A DNA stretch of 64,000 bases from contig NZ_FOXO01000004.1 in assembly GCF_900115735.1 (NCBI RefSeq), positions 1 through 64,000 on the forward strand, read 5' to 3'. The position numbers and the translations under genes are program-made. This DNA is from Butyrivibrio proteoclasticus (GTDB lineage: Bacteria; Bacillota; Clostridia; Lachnospirales; Lachnospiraceae). This document shows positions 1 to 7,710 of the stretch, piece after piece. Below the pieces are notes generated by a model. It was given only the letters and a program-made list of their open reading frames with translations, had not been told where the DNA came from and did not search any database. The stretch's first letter is position 1; each line of letters opens with the position of its first letter.

Positions 1-23
1 AATCTGATCTTTAATACAGATAC

Positions 24-461
24 TCATTTGTCACTCCATTCCTCAAGGTTTACCCTGATGCGGTTAAGATACTCTTCAAACTGAAGAATCTCTTTATCCG
101 TAAAATCACGATAATAAATATTCCCCATCTCATTGGATACGGAGTCATAAGCTTCTTTAAGTTCTTTGGCTTTATCTGTGAGGAACAGAAGAGTTTTTCT
201 CTTATCAGCTTCATCAGTTTTGCGGCTTATCAGTCCGTTTTTTTCCATCCGCTCAAGCATGGTCGTAAGTGAAGTAATTGCAAGTCCGCTTTTCTCGGAA
301 ATAATTTTAATAGGAACACCATCTTCCTGCCATAAGACATAAAGAATCCTTCCCTGAGCTCCGTTAAATGCATCAATGTTTTTTTCTGCCAGTATCCTTT
401 CAAATATACGATCACCCAGCTGTTTTATTTTTGTAACAAGAAATCCACCATTTGTCTTCAT
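24..461 (-). CDS. MarR-family transcriptional regulator
   Basis: This 145-aa protein has the usual length and layout of a MarR dimeric repressor: an N-terminal dimerisation helix, a winged helix-turn-helix at about residues 30-100, and a C-terminal helix. The recognition helix (around ITSLTTMLERMEKNGL) and the wing with the family's D-x-R pattern (DEADKRKTLLFLT) are visible. The effector cannot be read from sequence; MarR proteins often sense phenolics, oxidants or antibiotics. The ATG follows an AGGAG Shine-Dalgarno sequence that lies inside a long palindrome, so the gene is probably autoregulated. No obvious target gene shares its transcript: the sequence upstream is a gene remnant, and the next gene downstream lies outside the window. 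Confidence 0.93.
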   Translation of the reverse strand: MKTNGGFLVTKIKQLGDRIFERILAEKNIDAFNGAQGRILYVLWQEDGVPIKIISEKSGLAITSLTTMLERMEKNGLISRKTDEADKRKTLLFLTDKAKELKEAYDSVSNEMGNIYYRDFTDKEILQFEEYLNRIRVNLEEWSDK

Positions 462-465
462 AATT

Positions 466-517
466 AAATACTCCTATATCGTAGTTTTATACTACCATAT
501 AGGAGTATTTTTGTCAA
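466..517 (-). promoter_or_regulatory. MarR gene promoter with nested palindromic operator
   Basis: On the minus strand a perfect -35 TTGACA (512-517) is followed after 17 bp by a -10 TAGTAT (489-494). The interval is filled by a 14-bp perfect inverted repeat, AAATACTCCTATAT (466-479) against ATATAGGAGTATTT (497-510). Nested inside it is a second repeat, GTAGT/ACTAC (481-485, 491-495). The inner repeat covers the -10 and the proximal outer arm contains the Shine-Dalgarno AGGAG. A dimer bound here would block polymerase, and the RNA hairpin could also mask the ribosome-binding site. Confidence 0.82.
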
Positions 518-824
518 GCACACATATCATAACCTGATAATATAATTCATCAAGCTCCGGATGATTCTCATGAATCCAGTTCATGATCACAACTCTGTAG
601 TCTCCCCTGAGATTAAGATTCTCAAGCCACACAAGATTGCATCTGTCCTTAGCCCTGTCAATAATAGCTTCAACATCTGTAATCCCGGGGAAGATTGGCG
701 AAATAAAGCAAGTAGTCTTTATTCCTGCTTCATAAAGCTGCTTCATTGTATCCAGTCTCTTTTCTATGGTTGCACCACGATCCATCTCTTTTCTAAATTC
801 CTCATCGACTGCCCGAGGGTCTCT
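492..824 (-). pseudogene. Remnant of a radical SAM (SPL/SplB-like) protein, C-terminal part
   Basis: The open frame encodes a segment that reads like the C-terminal part of clostridial SPL-type radical SAM proteins: EFRKEMDRGATIEKRL, then FISPIFPGITD and WLENLNLRGDY. The CxxxCxxC cluster region that should lie further N-terminal is absent, since an in-frame stop occurs at 825-827 only a few codons upstream of the recognisable part. The normal C-terminus is also lost: the last residues are unrelated and run into the MarR promoter. There is no Shine-Dalgarno sequence before the first ATG. I read it as a gene truncated at both ends. The family assignment rests on motif recall, not on a search. 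Confidence 0.7.
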
Positions 825-900
825 TTAGAAGGATGGCATGAACGTCAGGGCAGCGGAGGCGTTGCTGATACGCTGCTCGACGGATCACTTCAAACGGTTA

Positions 901-2130
901 TTATCTGTCAAAGCGATATTCAACCCCCGTTATATCGGAGAGAAGCGGTATGATTTCAGCATGCGGATCAGTTGGATCATATCCGGCTTCGAGTTCAAAA
1001 GGCATGGCATATGCAAGAGCTGACCATCCCCAGAAAGGATTCAGCCCCTGCCCTACACCGGTTTCGGCATTATAATACTCTCGGGTGGCGTCTTCCGACA
1101 AAACCATTTCAAAACTCTTTCCGGCAAGTTCCGCTGCTTCTTCCTGATACCCGTATCTTACCAGCGCATGCATGACTGAGTAATTAACCGGGATCCAACA
1201 AGCTCCCATCCAGGTGCATTCAACCCCGCGGCGCTGTTGATAGTATCCTTTTTCATTTTTTGCCCAGGATGCAAGGGGGTATTCCAACCAGAACTCCTCA
1301 GGATTTAAAAGATGCTCTTTGATCATGCGGTCTGCCTGCTTTTGGGTCGCAACACCTGCCCATAGAGCCATAAAAGATGAAGCTGACTTGTAACGTACAA
1401 GCTCACCCGTCCTTTCATTGCGGTCATAATAGAAGCCGTCTTTTTCGTCCCACATAATATCGTTGATTCTTCCGCGCATGGCAGCAGCCTTCTCTTTCCA
1501 CTGAGAAGCATCTTCCTCCAGCCCCAGTCCCTCCGCAATGACAGACATTGCATCAAACTCGCGGACCAGATAGCTGTTCAGGTCAACCCCCTCGATCGTC
1601 ATGCTGTAAATATGTCCTGCCCTAAGATCCTGATTGTCCATCCCGGAATGATCAGCACTGTCCCACACACTTAGTCCATTTTTGTCAAAATCGCAGAACC
1701 AGCACCAGTAATCCAGATATTTTATCAGCCTTTGATAATAACGGTCCTTCAGCCATTCAAAACGGCCAAACTGACGAGAACCTAAGACGGCGATTTGAGC
1801 AAGAAAATGTTTGAAATGCTGCCTCATTCGCTGTTCCATCATCGTGCGTGCGACAAAACCACATTCGAGCTGCCGGTCCAGGAATGCCTCAAAATTCGTA
1901 CGGCAGTAACGGGCAATACCAAAATGTGAAAGATACAGATTTTCATAATAAAGATCCCAGTCATAGAACTCGCCGTAGCTATATCCTGTCAAGAGGTCCT
2001 GAATCCCTGCAATAGCGGAATGAGAATTGTCGGATCGACTGATGCCGCGTGTCCTGATATCATGATTGACCTCCTCAAGACGACGGATCAGCCTCTTTTG
2101 TGTATTATCAGATAACGATTTGAAAAACAT
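901..2130 (-). CDS. GH63/MGH1-like (alpha/alpha)6 glycoside hydrolase
   Basis: A cytosolic protein of 409 aa resembling the catalytic (alpha/alpha)6 barrel of GH63 and mannosylglycerate-hydrolase-like enzymes, which hydrolyse alpha-glucosides or alpha-mannosyl compounds. Visible landmarks are YDWDLYYENL near the N-terminus, SADHSGMDN in the middle, the late WMGACWIPVNY (the W-x-P-V-N block of the family), YYNAETG, and the closing NPFWGWSALAYAMPFE. No signal peptide is present. The chosen ATG at 2130 follows GGAGG by 6 nt, which is better than the upstream in-frame codon. The substrate is unknown. The gene stands alone between a radical SAM remnant and the acetyltransferase, and the GC-rich sequence just past its 3' end (about 830-900) looks like a recombination junction. 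Confidence 0.8.
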   Translation of the reverse strand: MFFKSLSDNTQKRLIRRLEEVNHDIRTRGISRSDNSHSAIAGIQDLLTGYSYGEFYDWDLYYENLYLSHFGIARYCRTNFEAFLDRQLECGFVARTMMEQRMRQHFKHFLAQIAVLGSRQFGRFEWLKDRYYQRLIKYLDYWCWFCDFDKNGLSVWDSADHSGMDNQDLRAGHIYSMTIEGVDLNSYLVREFDAMSVIAEGLGLEEDASQWKEKAAAMRGRINDIMWDEKDGFYYDRNERTGELVRYKSASSFMALWAGVATQKQADRMIKEHLLNPEEFWLEYPLASWAKNEKGYYQQRRGVECTWMGACWIPVNYSVMHALVRYGYQEEAAELAGKSFEMVLSEDATREYYNAETGVGQGLNPFWGWSALAYAMPFELEAGYDPTDPHAEIIPLLSDITGVEYRFDR

Positions 2131-2173
2131 ATAAAACCTCCGTTCCAAACAAGATTTACGATATTACATAAAT

Positions 2174-2665
2174 CTATTTTATCGTATTTAATTTCATGTA
2201 GCCATTCATGTCTTCAAATCCAAGGGATCTGTATAATTCAACGGCCATATCGGAGCTCTCAAGATAGATCTTTTCAGCACCTTTCTCTGCCGCCCTCTCT
2301 ATAAGATATCTGCATATCTCCTTTGCCAGTCCCTGCCTTCTGTACTTCTGCCTGACATATATATTCATAAGATAGGCACATTTGCCGCTGCGATTGTCCG
2401 GAGATGGCATCTCTCTATACAGGCAAACTCCGCCACATCCTGCCAGTTCTCCTGACACATATATTGCACAAGCCACATGACCGCCCTTTTTAAGCTCTTC
2501 CTGATAATATTCTTCATTTTCTTTTCTGATATCATTCCACTCAGCATCCGAGAGCTTTTCTTTTTCCTGAAAAAAGACATTTGACAAAACCTCCATTCTA
2601 AGTGAAAGCAAAAGTTCTATATCATCTGCCTTAAGCTCTTTTATCGCTATATTATTATCTATCAC
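2174..2665 (-). CDS. GNAT-family N-acetyltransferase
   Basis: A 163-aa single-domain GNAT acetyltransferase that would transfer an acetyl group from acetyl-CoA to an amine. The acetyl-CoA-binding motif A is clear: a beta-4 strand LMNIYVRQKYR followed by the pyrophosphate loop RRQGLA, then the helix KEICRYLIERAAEKG. The late strand KIYLESSDMAVELYRSLGFE is the typical motif B. The start overlaps the stop of the upstream adenylation gene by 4 bp (ATGA), so the two are translationally coupled and probably act in one pathway. The substrate could be the amino acid activated by that neighbour or its product; nothing in the sequence decides this. Confidence 0.9.
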   Translation of the reverse strand: MIDNNIAIKELKADDIELLLSLRMEVLSNVFFQEKEKLSDAEWNDIRKENEEYYQEELKKGGHVACAIYVSGELAGCGGVCLYREMPSPDNRSGKCAYLMNIYVRQKYRRQGLAKEICRYLIERAAEKGAEKIYLESSDMAVELYRSLGFEDMNGYMKLNTIK

Positions 2666-4128
2666 GCTGCCACCTTCCTTAAAACATTTGGAAGTGCCAT
2701 TTTATCAACCTTACCGTTTGCATTAAGTGGAAGGCGCTTAAGCTCAACAAAATACTCCGGAATCATAAAATCTGTCAGATAATCCTTCATGTAATCTGTA
2801 ATATCCGCAAGTTTGACGTTCTCTTTTTCCGGCACTACATAGGCAACCATGTAGGATAGATTATTGTCATCAACTTTTGGTGCAACATATGCCTGTTTGA
2901 TAAGCTCTGACTTGGTAAGGATATTTTCAACTTCACTTACCTCAACTCTTTTTCCCTTAATCATTATCTGGGTATCTTTTCTGTGAAGAAAAGCAATGTT
3001 GCCATCTGGCAGATAGTAACCAAGATCACCGCTTTTATACATTCTTCCGTTTGCAGTATTTACAAATGCTTTATTCTCCTCAAAACGGTTTCCTATATAC
3101 CCGTTAGAAACGCCGCCTCCGAAAATGCAGATTTCTCCGACTTCTCCATCTGGAAGTTCTTTTCCTTCCTCATCCATGACTTTGATTTCTGTTCCAAGCA
3201 CAGACTTTCCGACAGGGAATGTGCCATCTTCAAGGACATTATCCTTGGTGCATCTGCAATAAGAAGCGCACACTGTGGTCTCGGAAGGACCATAGGTATT
3301 GTAAACTTCCACCTTTCCAAGAAGATTTGTAATATAGGAAGCTCTTATAACATCTCCTCCGCTTATGAGGAGTCTCAAACTCTTAGGTATTTCCGGAAGG
3401 TCATTGATTTCCTGTAAAAGATATGGAAAGCCGCTAAGCATAGTCACATTATTTCTTTTGATAAATCCGATAAGCTTCTTAACATCTGCTCTTTCTTCAT
3501 CCGATGGAATAGCCAAGGCCGCTCCTGATAAAAGAGTTGTAAATACCTCTTCAACAAATATATCAAAAGAACAAACAGAATGCTGAAGCATTATATCGCC
3601 ACAGGCTGGGTGAAACTCATTGCAAAATGCTCTCACATAATGACATACATTTGCATTCGTTACAGAAACACCCTTGGGCTTCCCTGTAGTTCCTGATGTA
3701 TAAAGGATATAAGCCAAATCCTTTTCGTCATATTCAGCATCACCTACAGCTGTTTCCTCTATAGCTAATCCTTTGTCTACAATTATATTTGTTAACTTGG
3801 GAAATCTGTCTGCATACTCTCTGTTCGTGATAAGCACGCTCACCTCAGCCTCTTCCATCATGTATCTGATTCTTTCCTTTGGAAAAAATGGTTCAACAGG
3901 TATATATGCTGCTCCAGCCCTCAATGCTGCAAATATGGATGCTATCATTTCAACTGAATGGTTCATCATTATGCCTACTCTTTTGCATCCTTTGGGAAGT
4001 CTTGCAGCTATTGTATCTGCCAATAAAAGCAATTCCTTTCTACTAAGATTTCTTTCATTATCAAAAACTGCTAAAGCATCTTTATTCTCATTTACCTGTG
4101 TCATGAATTTTTCAATTATTGTACTCAT
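2662..4128 (-). CDS. Stand-alone amino-acid adenylation enzyme (NRPS A-domain / DltA-like)
   Basis: This 488-aa protein is one complete ANL-superfamily adenylation unit that forms an aminoacyl-AMP, with no attached carrier or condensation domain. Core motifs are present in order: A3 YILYTSGTTGKPKG, A5 NTYGPSETTV, A7 YKSGDLGYYLPDG, A8 region KDTQIMIKGKRVEVSEVE, and A10 NANGKVDKMALP with the catalytic lysine. The start has a strong AGGAGG sequence about 7 nt upstream. No acyl-carrier protein or thioesterase lies nearby, so the acceptor is either encoded elsewhere or a small molecule. The gene is coupled to the downstream GNAT gene. DltA is an alternative name, but no dltBCD genes are present, so I leave the symbol empty. 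Amino-acid specificity was not derived. Confidence 0.88.
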   Translation of the reverse strand: MSTIIEKFMTQVNENKDALAVFDNERNLSRKELLLLADTIAARLPKGCKRVGIMMNHSVEMIASIFAALRAGAAYIPVEPFFPKERIRYMMEEAEVSVLITNREYADRFPKLTNIIVDKGLAIEETAVGDAEYDEKDLAYILYTSGTTGKPKGVSVTNANVCHYVRAFCNEFHPACGDIMLQHSVCSFDIFVEEVFTTLLSGAALAIPSDEERADVKKLIGFIKRNNVTMLSGFPYLLQEINDLPEIPKSLRLLISGGDVIRASYITNLLGKVEVYNTYGPSETTVCASYCRCTKDNVLEDGTFPVGKSVLGTEIKVMDEEGKELPDGEVGEICIFGGGVSNGYIGNRFEENKAFVNTANGRMYKSGDLGYYLPDGNIAFLHRKDTQIMIKGKRVEVSEVENILTKSELIKQAYVAPKVDDNNLSYMVAYVVPEKENVKLADITDYMKDYLTDFMIPEYFVELKRLPLNANGKVDKMALPNVLRKVAA

Positions 4129-4301
4129 CTATTAGTACCTCCTATATTTCACACATATCTCTTCGTTACAATGCATATGATATAGGAAATATACAAAGCC
4201 CCACAAGTACGCAGTTTTTTGAAACATAGTATCACCGATGCTACTTTTGTGTGACTATGCGGTGTATCTGGCACAATTTTTTGGTACAAGCGAGTCATAT
4301 T

Positions 4302-4466
4302 TTAAATATTTGCTACTGCATTTATCTGTGCCACCAATATTGCCTTTACCCTATCATCTGTTATCCGCCTCAGTAAAATCTTCATTTCCATATCAAAAGC
4401 ATCCTCTTCCTTCTCCTCAACCCCAAGCAGATAATTCGGTGTAAAAGAAAAAGACGTATAAACCAT
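4302..4466 (-). pseudogene. Possible remnant of an XRE-type regulator C-terminus
   Basis: A 54-codon open frame ends in a peptide that looks protein-like: TPNYLLGVEEKEEDAFDME, then KILLRRITDDRVKAILVAQ. The NYLLG phrase is common at the end of the helix-turn-helix domain of XRE/Cro regulators, where it joins the C-terminal helix. The helix-turn-helix itself is missing. The only ATG sits inside the intrinsic terminator hairpin of the sirtuin operon, and there is no ribosome-binding site, so expression is doubtful. I read it as the 3' end of a lost regulator gene. The rest of the gap between 4129 and 4515 holds the upstream region of the adenylation gene and nothing else I recognise. Confidence 0.45.
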
Positions 4467-4480
4467 ATGGTCTATACGCC
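4441..4480 (-). terminator. Intrinsic terminator of the sirtuin operon
   Basis: The minus-strand RNA forms a 12-bp stem, GGCGTATAGACC paired with GGTTTATACGTC around an ATAT loop, followed by a T-rich tract (TTTTTCTTTT). Two G-U pairs close perfectly on the minus strand but would be A-C mismatches on the plus strand, which fixes the direction of transcription. Confidence 0.85.
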
Positions 4481-4515
4481 CTAAGCCTTTATCTCTTCCT
4501 AATATGCCTGTACTT

Positions 4516-4647
4516 TTACTGAATTTTCAAATAGTCCTCATCCGTAACTGACTCGCACCACTCATTACTTGTGTCTTCTCCTTCTATCTCTAATACCGAT
4601 AATATCTTTCTTTTTCTGAAATCATGCCAGTTTATCCAAAAGCTCAT
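4516..4647 (-). other. Short open frame overlapping the sirtuin 3' end (uncertain)
   Basis: A 43-codon frame starts with ATG inside the last codons of the sirtuin gene in another frame and ends just before the operon terminator. Its product is rich in acidic and aromatic residues (for example NEWCESVTDEDYLKI). It has no clear Shine-Dalgarno sequence. It might be a small translationally coupled gene, or a former C-terminal extension of the sirtuin split off by a frameshift, or it may have no coding role. I do not recognise it. Confidence 0.25.
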
Positions 4648-5617
4648 CTATATCACTGTTAATGCATACGCTCCTATTTTCTATCTCTCTGGGACAGTAT
4701 GCCTCTTTGTAATTCAAGCATGCATATGTAGCTTTTTCATTTTCCATTGTCATTTGCCAGAATGGATACTTGATTATTACTGGTGTATTGCTGCCTACCC
4801 CAAGCTCCAGGAAAAGCACATGCAGGGTTTCATGTCTTCTAAGGAAATCAGAATAAGCCGCTGATGCTCTATGCCAGCCTTCATCTTCAAGGAATGTATC
4901 ATCACTTCTAAGATTCATGGTAACATCACTACCATCAATCGGACACTTTGGAATCAAACTGCTGTCAATTTCCATTCTGACTCCACCACCAGATGGTATT
5001 GCAAAAATTCCATTCCCATCCTTAACAAATCCCTGAGATTCCATGGCATTCATCACCCAGTCTTCATTATTAAAGTTTTCCCTAATTGCAGGATTCAAAC
5101 TTTGAAACAGACCATAATCTCCCTGAGTGTAAAATAATCTTTTCTTATCAAAGCCTGCTTTCTGAAAGCAATGATCCACGTTTGTTGTAATCACAAAGTA
5201 ATCTTTATCCTTAACAAGGTTATAAAGTTTTGTATAAGTATCTTTAGGTGCATCAAGGTATCTGTTGATGTAGATATACCTTGACCAATATGCCCAGAAC
5301 TCTTCCTTGGTTTTGTATGGGTAAAACCCGCCTGAATACATGTCCTGAAAACCATATTTTCCTTCAAAATCAGAAAACCACTTTTTAAACCGGTCTCCAC
5401 TGTACGTAAACCCTGCGGAAGTAGAAAGTCCTGCCCCGGCTCCAATAACAATAGCATCAGCTGTCTTTATTTCTTCTTTTAATCTGTCAAGCTGCTCTGT
5501 ATCATCATCTTTTCCAAGGGACATACCGCTGTTAAAGCTATGTATGGCACTTAAACCTTTTTTTATTGTTTCTTGATATCCATTTGGCTGAAACAATCTG
5601 ATCTTAGCCGTTGTCAT
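4622..5617 (-). CDS. SirTM-type sirtuin (protein ADP-ribosyltransferase)
   Basis: A 331-aa class M sirtuin, expected to transfer ADP-ribose from NAD+ onto a protein rather than deacylate it. The NAD-binding loop GAGAGLS is at residues 59-65. The catalytic trio described for streptococcal SirTM (Asn, Asp two residues on, and Gln in place of the sirtuin histidine, 17 residues after the Asp) is matched by N146, D148 and Q165 in TTNVDH and YTQGDYG. The gene lies 20 bp behind a zinc-macrodomain gene, which is the conserved pairing of writer and eraser. The GcvH-like carrier and lipoate ligase genes that accompany SirTM in streptococci and staphylococci are not in the window, so the target protein is unknown. 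Deacylase activity is unlikely without the histidine. Confidence 0.92.
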   Translation of the reverse strand: MTTAKIRLFQPNGYQETIKKGLSAIHSFNSGMSLGKDDDTEQLDRLKEEIKTADAIVIGAGAGLSTSAGFTYSGDRFKKWFSDFEGKYGFQDMYSGGFYPYKTKEEFWAYWSRYIYINRYLDAPKDTYTKLYNLVKDKDYFVITTNVDHCFQKAGFDKKRLFYTQGDYGLFQSLNPAIRENFNNEDWVMNAMESQGFVKDGNGIFAIPSGGGVRMEIDSSLIPKCPIDGSDVTMNLRSDDTFLEDEGWHRASAAYSDFLRRHETLHVLFLELGVGSNTPVIIKYPFWQMTMENEKATYACLNYKEAYCPREIENRSVCINSDIDELLDKLA

Positions 5618-5637
5618 TATAAAACACTCCTTATAGC

Positions 5638-6420
5638 TTAACCATTTAACAGTTTTTCATATATTTCAAAATCAAGATTCTTAAATACATTGAAAACAAT
5701 CTTCATCTCACTGCCTGTCTCATCAAGCCAGTTTTTAACTGTCTCTACAGCAATCTCAGCAGCTCTCTGATTAGGAAACATGAAAACACCGGTAGAAATG
5801 CAGCATAAAGCAATGCTCTTTACGCCATTTTCTTCTGCTATATCAAGGCATGATTTATAGCAGGATGCCAATAGTTCCTCATGTTTTTTAGTCAGAGGTC
5901 CTTGAACTATAGGGCCCACGGTATGAATAACATAATCACAAGGTAAATTGTACGCCGGAGTAATCTTAGCCTGACCTGTTGGTTCAGGATGTCCCTGCTT
6001 TTCCATGATGCAGTTACATTTGTAGCGGAGGCCAAGTCCAGCTTTTGAATGAATAACGTTATCTGCGCAGGAATGTAAAATTCGGAAACAACCCAATAAG
6101 GCTTCATTGGCCGGATTAACAATGGCTGACACCTTTAATGTAGTCATATCTCCTTGCCATAGGTATAGTCTGTTATTACCTGCTGTTGGCTGTAAATCTT
6201 CAATGTCCGTAATTCCAATTCTTCTGTTTTCTTCGGTCAAATACTCATCCTGGATTTTAAGGAACTCATCACTAAGTTCCTTCGGCATCCATATATTCAT
6301 TATTCCTCGCAGCAAATCCTTTTGTCCTTGCTCGTCAGCAGGTATGGGATAATTACTCAGTTGCGAAGGATCCTTTTGTAATTCTTTAATCAGCCATATT
6401 CTTTGTTCTGTATGGTTCAT
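5638..6420 (-). CDS. Zinc-dependent macrodomain protein-ADP-ribose hydrolase
   Basis: A 260-aa protein with an N-terminal helical extension (about 1-80) and a macrodomain (about 85-260), the architecture of the zinc macrodomains found with SirTM. It would remove the ADP-ribose put on by the sirtuin. Visible elements are IVNPANEALLGCF, with the zinc-ligand pattern C-x4-H-x-C in GCFRILHSCADN, the conserved EPTGQAKITPAYNLP, YVIHTVGPI, and the phosphate loop CCISTGVFMFP. The start codon has GGAG upstream and overlaps the 3' end of the five-HTH gene by 35 bp; the sirtuin follows 20 bp downstream. The three genes form one operon ended by the terminator at 4441-4480. Confidence 0.93.
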   Translation of the reverse strand: MNHTEQRIWLIKELQKDPSQLSNYPIPADEQGQKDLLRGIMNIWMPKELSDEFLKIQDEYLTEENRRIGITDIEDLQPTAGNNRLYLWQGDMTTLKVSAIVNPANEALLGCFRILHSCADNVIHSKAGLGLRYKCNCIMEKQGHPEPTGQAKITPAYNLPCDYVIHTVGPIVQGPLTKKHEELLASCYKSCLDIAEENGVKSIALCCISTGVFMFPNQRAAEIAVETVKNWLDETGSEMKIVFNVFKNLDFEIYEKLLNG

Positions 6421-7585
6421 CTAGCGAAACTCCTTTCTCTGCCAGCGCTTTCTTAAGCACATTATAGTTATCTCTGTTGGGAATAAATTGTTCTCTCTCC
6501 CAAAGGCAATAAGTAGATGGTTTTATACCAATCATTCTCGCAAACTCAGCTCGTGAAACACTCATGCTGTTTCGTATATCTGACAATAATGCTCCATAAC
6601 CTGGTTTGCAAAAGGCTTCATAATCATCCTCAAAAAGTTCAGGGCATTCATTCAGCTGAGCAAGTGTTATTCCCTTTTTAAGTGCTACTCTCTCAATTAT
6701 TTTTACATACTTAAATTCAGGAACACAGATATTTCTTTCCCACTTTGATACAGCTTCCCCTGTACACCCAAGCAAGTCACCAAAATCGCATAATTTCATT
6801 CTATAAGCCATGCGAATGCTTTTTATTTTTCGCCCGCATTTTTTATCAAAGAAATCCTGATATACGCATTCATATCCTTCAGGATCCTCATTTAGCTTAT
6901 CAAGATCAATTCCACATATTTCTGCCATACGTTTTAATGCATAATATGATGGTCTAGATGGGCATTTAAATTCGCATTCCCAGAATCCTTCTTCATTTTT
7001 GTCACAGCCTATCGCCCTGGCAAATTGCTCTCTCGTCATTCCATTGGATTTTCTGATTTTCTGAACCTTAATACCAAATCCGTGCTTAGTAAAAATGGAA
7101 TATTCGTCTTGATAAATATCAGGATTATCAATAAGCTTTTCTATTTCAATTCCTACGTTCTTAGCAAGTTCCGTTAATCTTAAATAATTCTCAGGATTTG
7201 GATGATGTTCTTCTACTTCAGCTTCCCATACGGAAACTGTGCTCCTGTCAGCCCCAAGCATTTCAGCAAAATCATACTGAGAAACACCATATAAGTTCCT
7301 TATTGTTTTAATTCGTTTTCCATATCCGGGTTTACAAAACCTTGTATATTCATTTAGTAATACATCTGGGTCTATTCCAAGCGTTTTTCCAAAAGCAACT
7401 GCGTCCTTGTAATAAATCGGATTAAAACCTTTTTCAATATTCACAATTCCCCAGTTCGTAATACCCACTACTTTTCCTAGATCTTCCTGACTTATGCCTT
7501 GCTGCTCTCTATAGAACCGGAGAATATCCCCTGGTTCCGCTTCATCAGATGGCTTCGGTACAGGCATAGCAAGGTTTACGAGCAC
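6386..7585 (-). CDS. Regulator with five tandem XRE-type HTH domains
   Basis: The 399-aa product is almost wholly five helix-turn-helix units of the XRE/Cro class, spaced by about 80 residues: near 20-75, 90-145, 170-230, 250-305 and 330-385. Each has the pattern I-R-x6-7-S-x3-F-A-x2-L/I-G followed by W-E at the end of the recognition helix. Linkers repeat a phrase such as CKPGYG or KHGFG plus LxxxPe-Y/F. No effector or enzymatic domain is visible. It is the first gene of the macrodomain/sirtuin operon and may regulate it or recognise several DNA sites at once. The start is uncertain: a GTG at 7585 or an ATG at 7567, neither with a good Shine-Dalgarno sequence. The frame is open further upstream to an in-frame TAA near 7630. 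Function beyond DNA binding is inference. Confidence 0.85.
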   Translation of the reverse strand: MLVNLAMPVPKPSDEAEPGDILRFYREQQGISQEDLGKVVGITNWGIVNIEKGFNPIYYKDAVAFGKTLGIDPDVLLNEYTRFCKPGYGKRIKTIRNLYGVSQYDFAEMLGADRSTVSVWEAEVEEHHPNPENYLRLTELAKNVGIEIEKLIDNPDIYQDEYSIFTKHGFGIKVQKIRKSNGMTREQFARAIGCDKNEEGFWECEFKCPSRPSYYALKRMAEICGIDLDKLNEDPEGYECVYQDFFDKKCGRKIKSIRMAYRMKLCDFGDLLGCTGEAVSKWERNICVPEFKYVKIIERVALKKGITLAQLNECPELFEDDYEAFCKPGYGALLSDIRNSMSVSRAEFARMIGIKPSTYCLWEREQFIPNRDNYNVLKKALAEKGVSLDEPYRTKNMAD

Positions 7586-7710
7586 CTTGCCATTCTTTTG
7601 TTGTATGCCTGTGTGATTGAGGTAGGTGCCGCTTTATCTATGCATGTATGCATCGGTACAAAACAACCGAGCATCTGCGAATTAGCCGCATTAACAATAG
7701 CATCCTTTGA
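7576..7710 (-). pseudogene. Remnant of a second zinc macrodomain gene
   Basis: Between the Rrf2-gene terminator and the five-HTH gene, one minus-strand frame reads [15 protein letters not shown] followed by VPMHTCID. This is the ADP-ribose-binding start of a zinc macrodomain, including the C-x4-H-x-C metal-ligand pattern. It then diverges and stops after about 20 more residues. It closely resembles the corresponding stretch of the intact macrodomain gene at 5638-6420. There is no start codon and no upstream half, so this is a fragment left by duplication or by an older copy. It may also form the 5' leader of the five-HTH gene. Confidence 0.75.

Noticed and set aside
2983..3417. A 144-codon plus-strand open frame opposite the adenylation gene.
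   Set aside because: It is antisense to a gene with all ANL core motifs, has no ribosome-binding site and reads as low-complexity antisense peptide.
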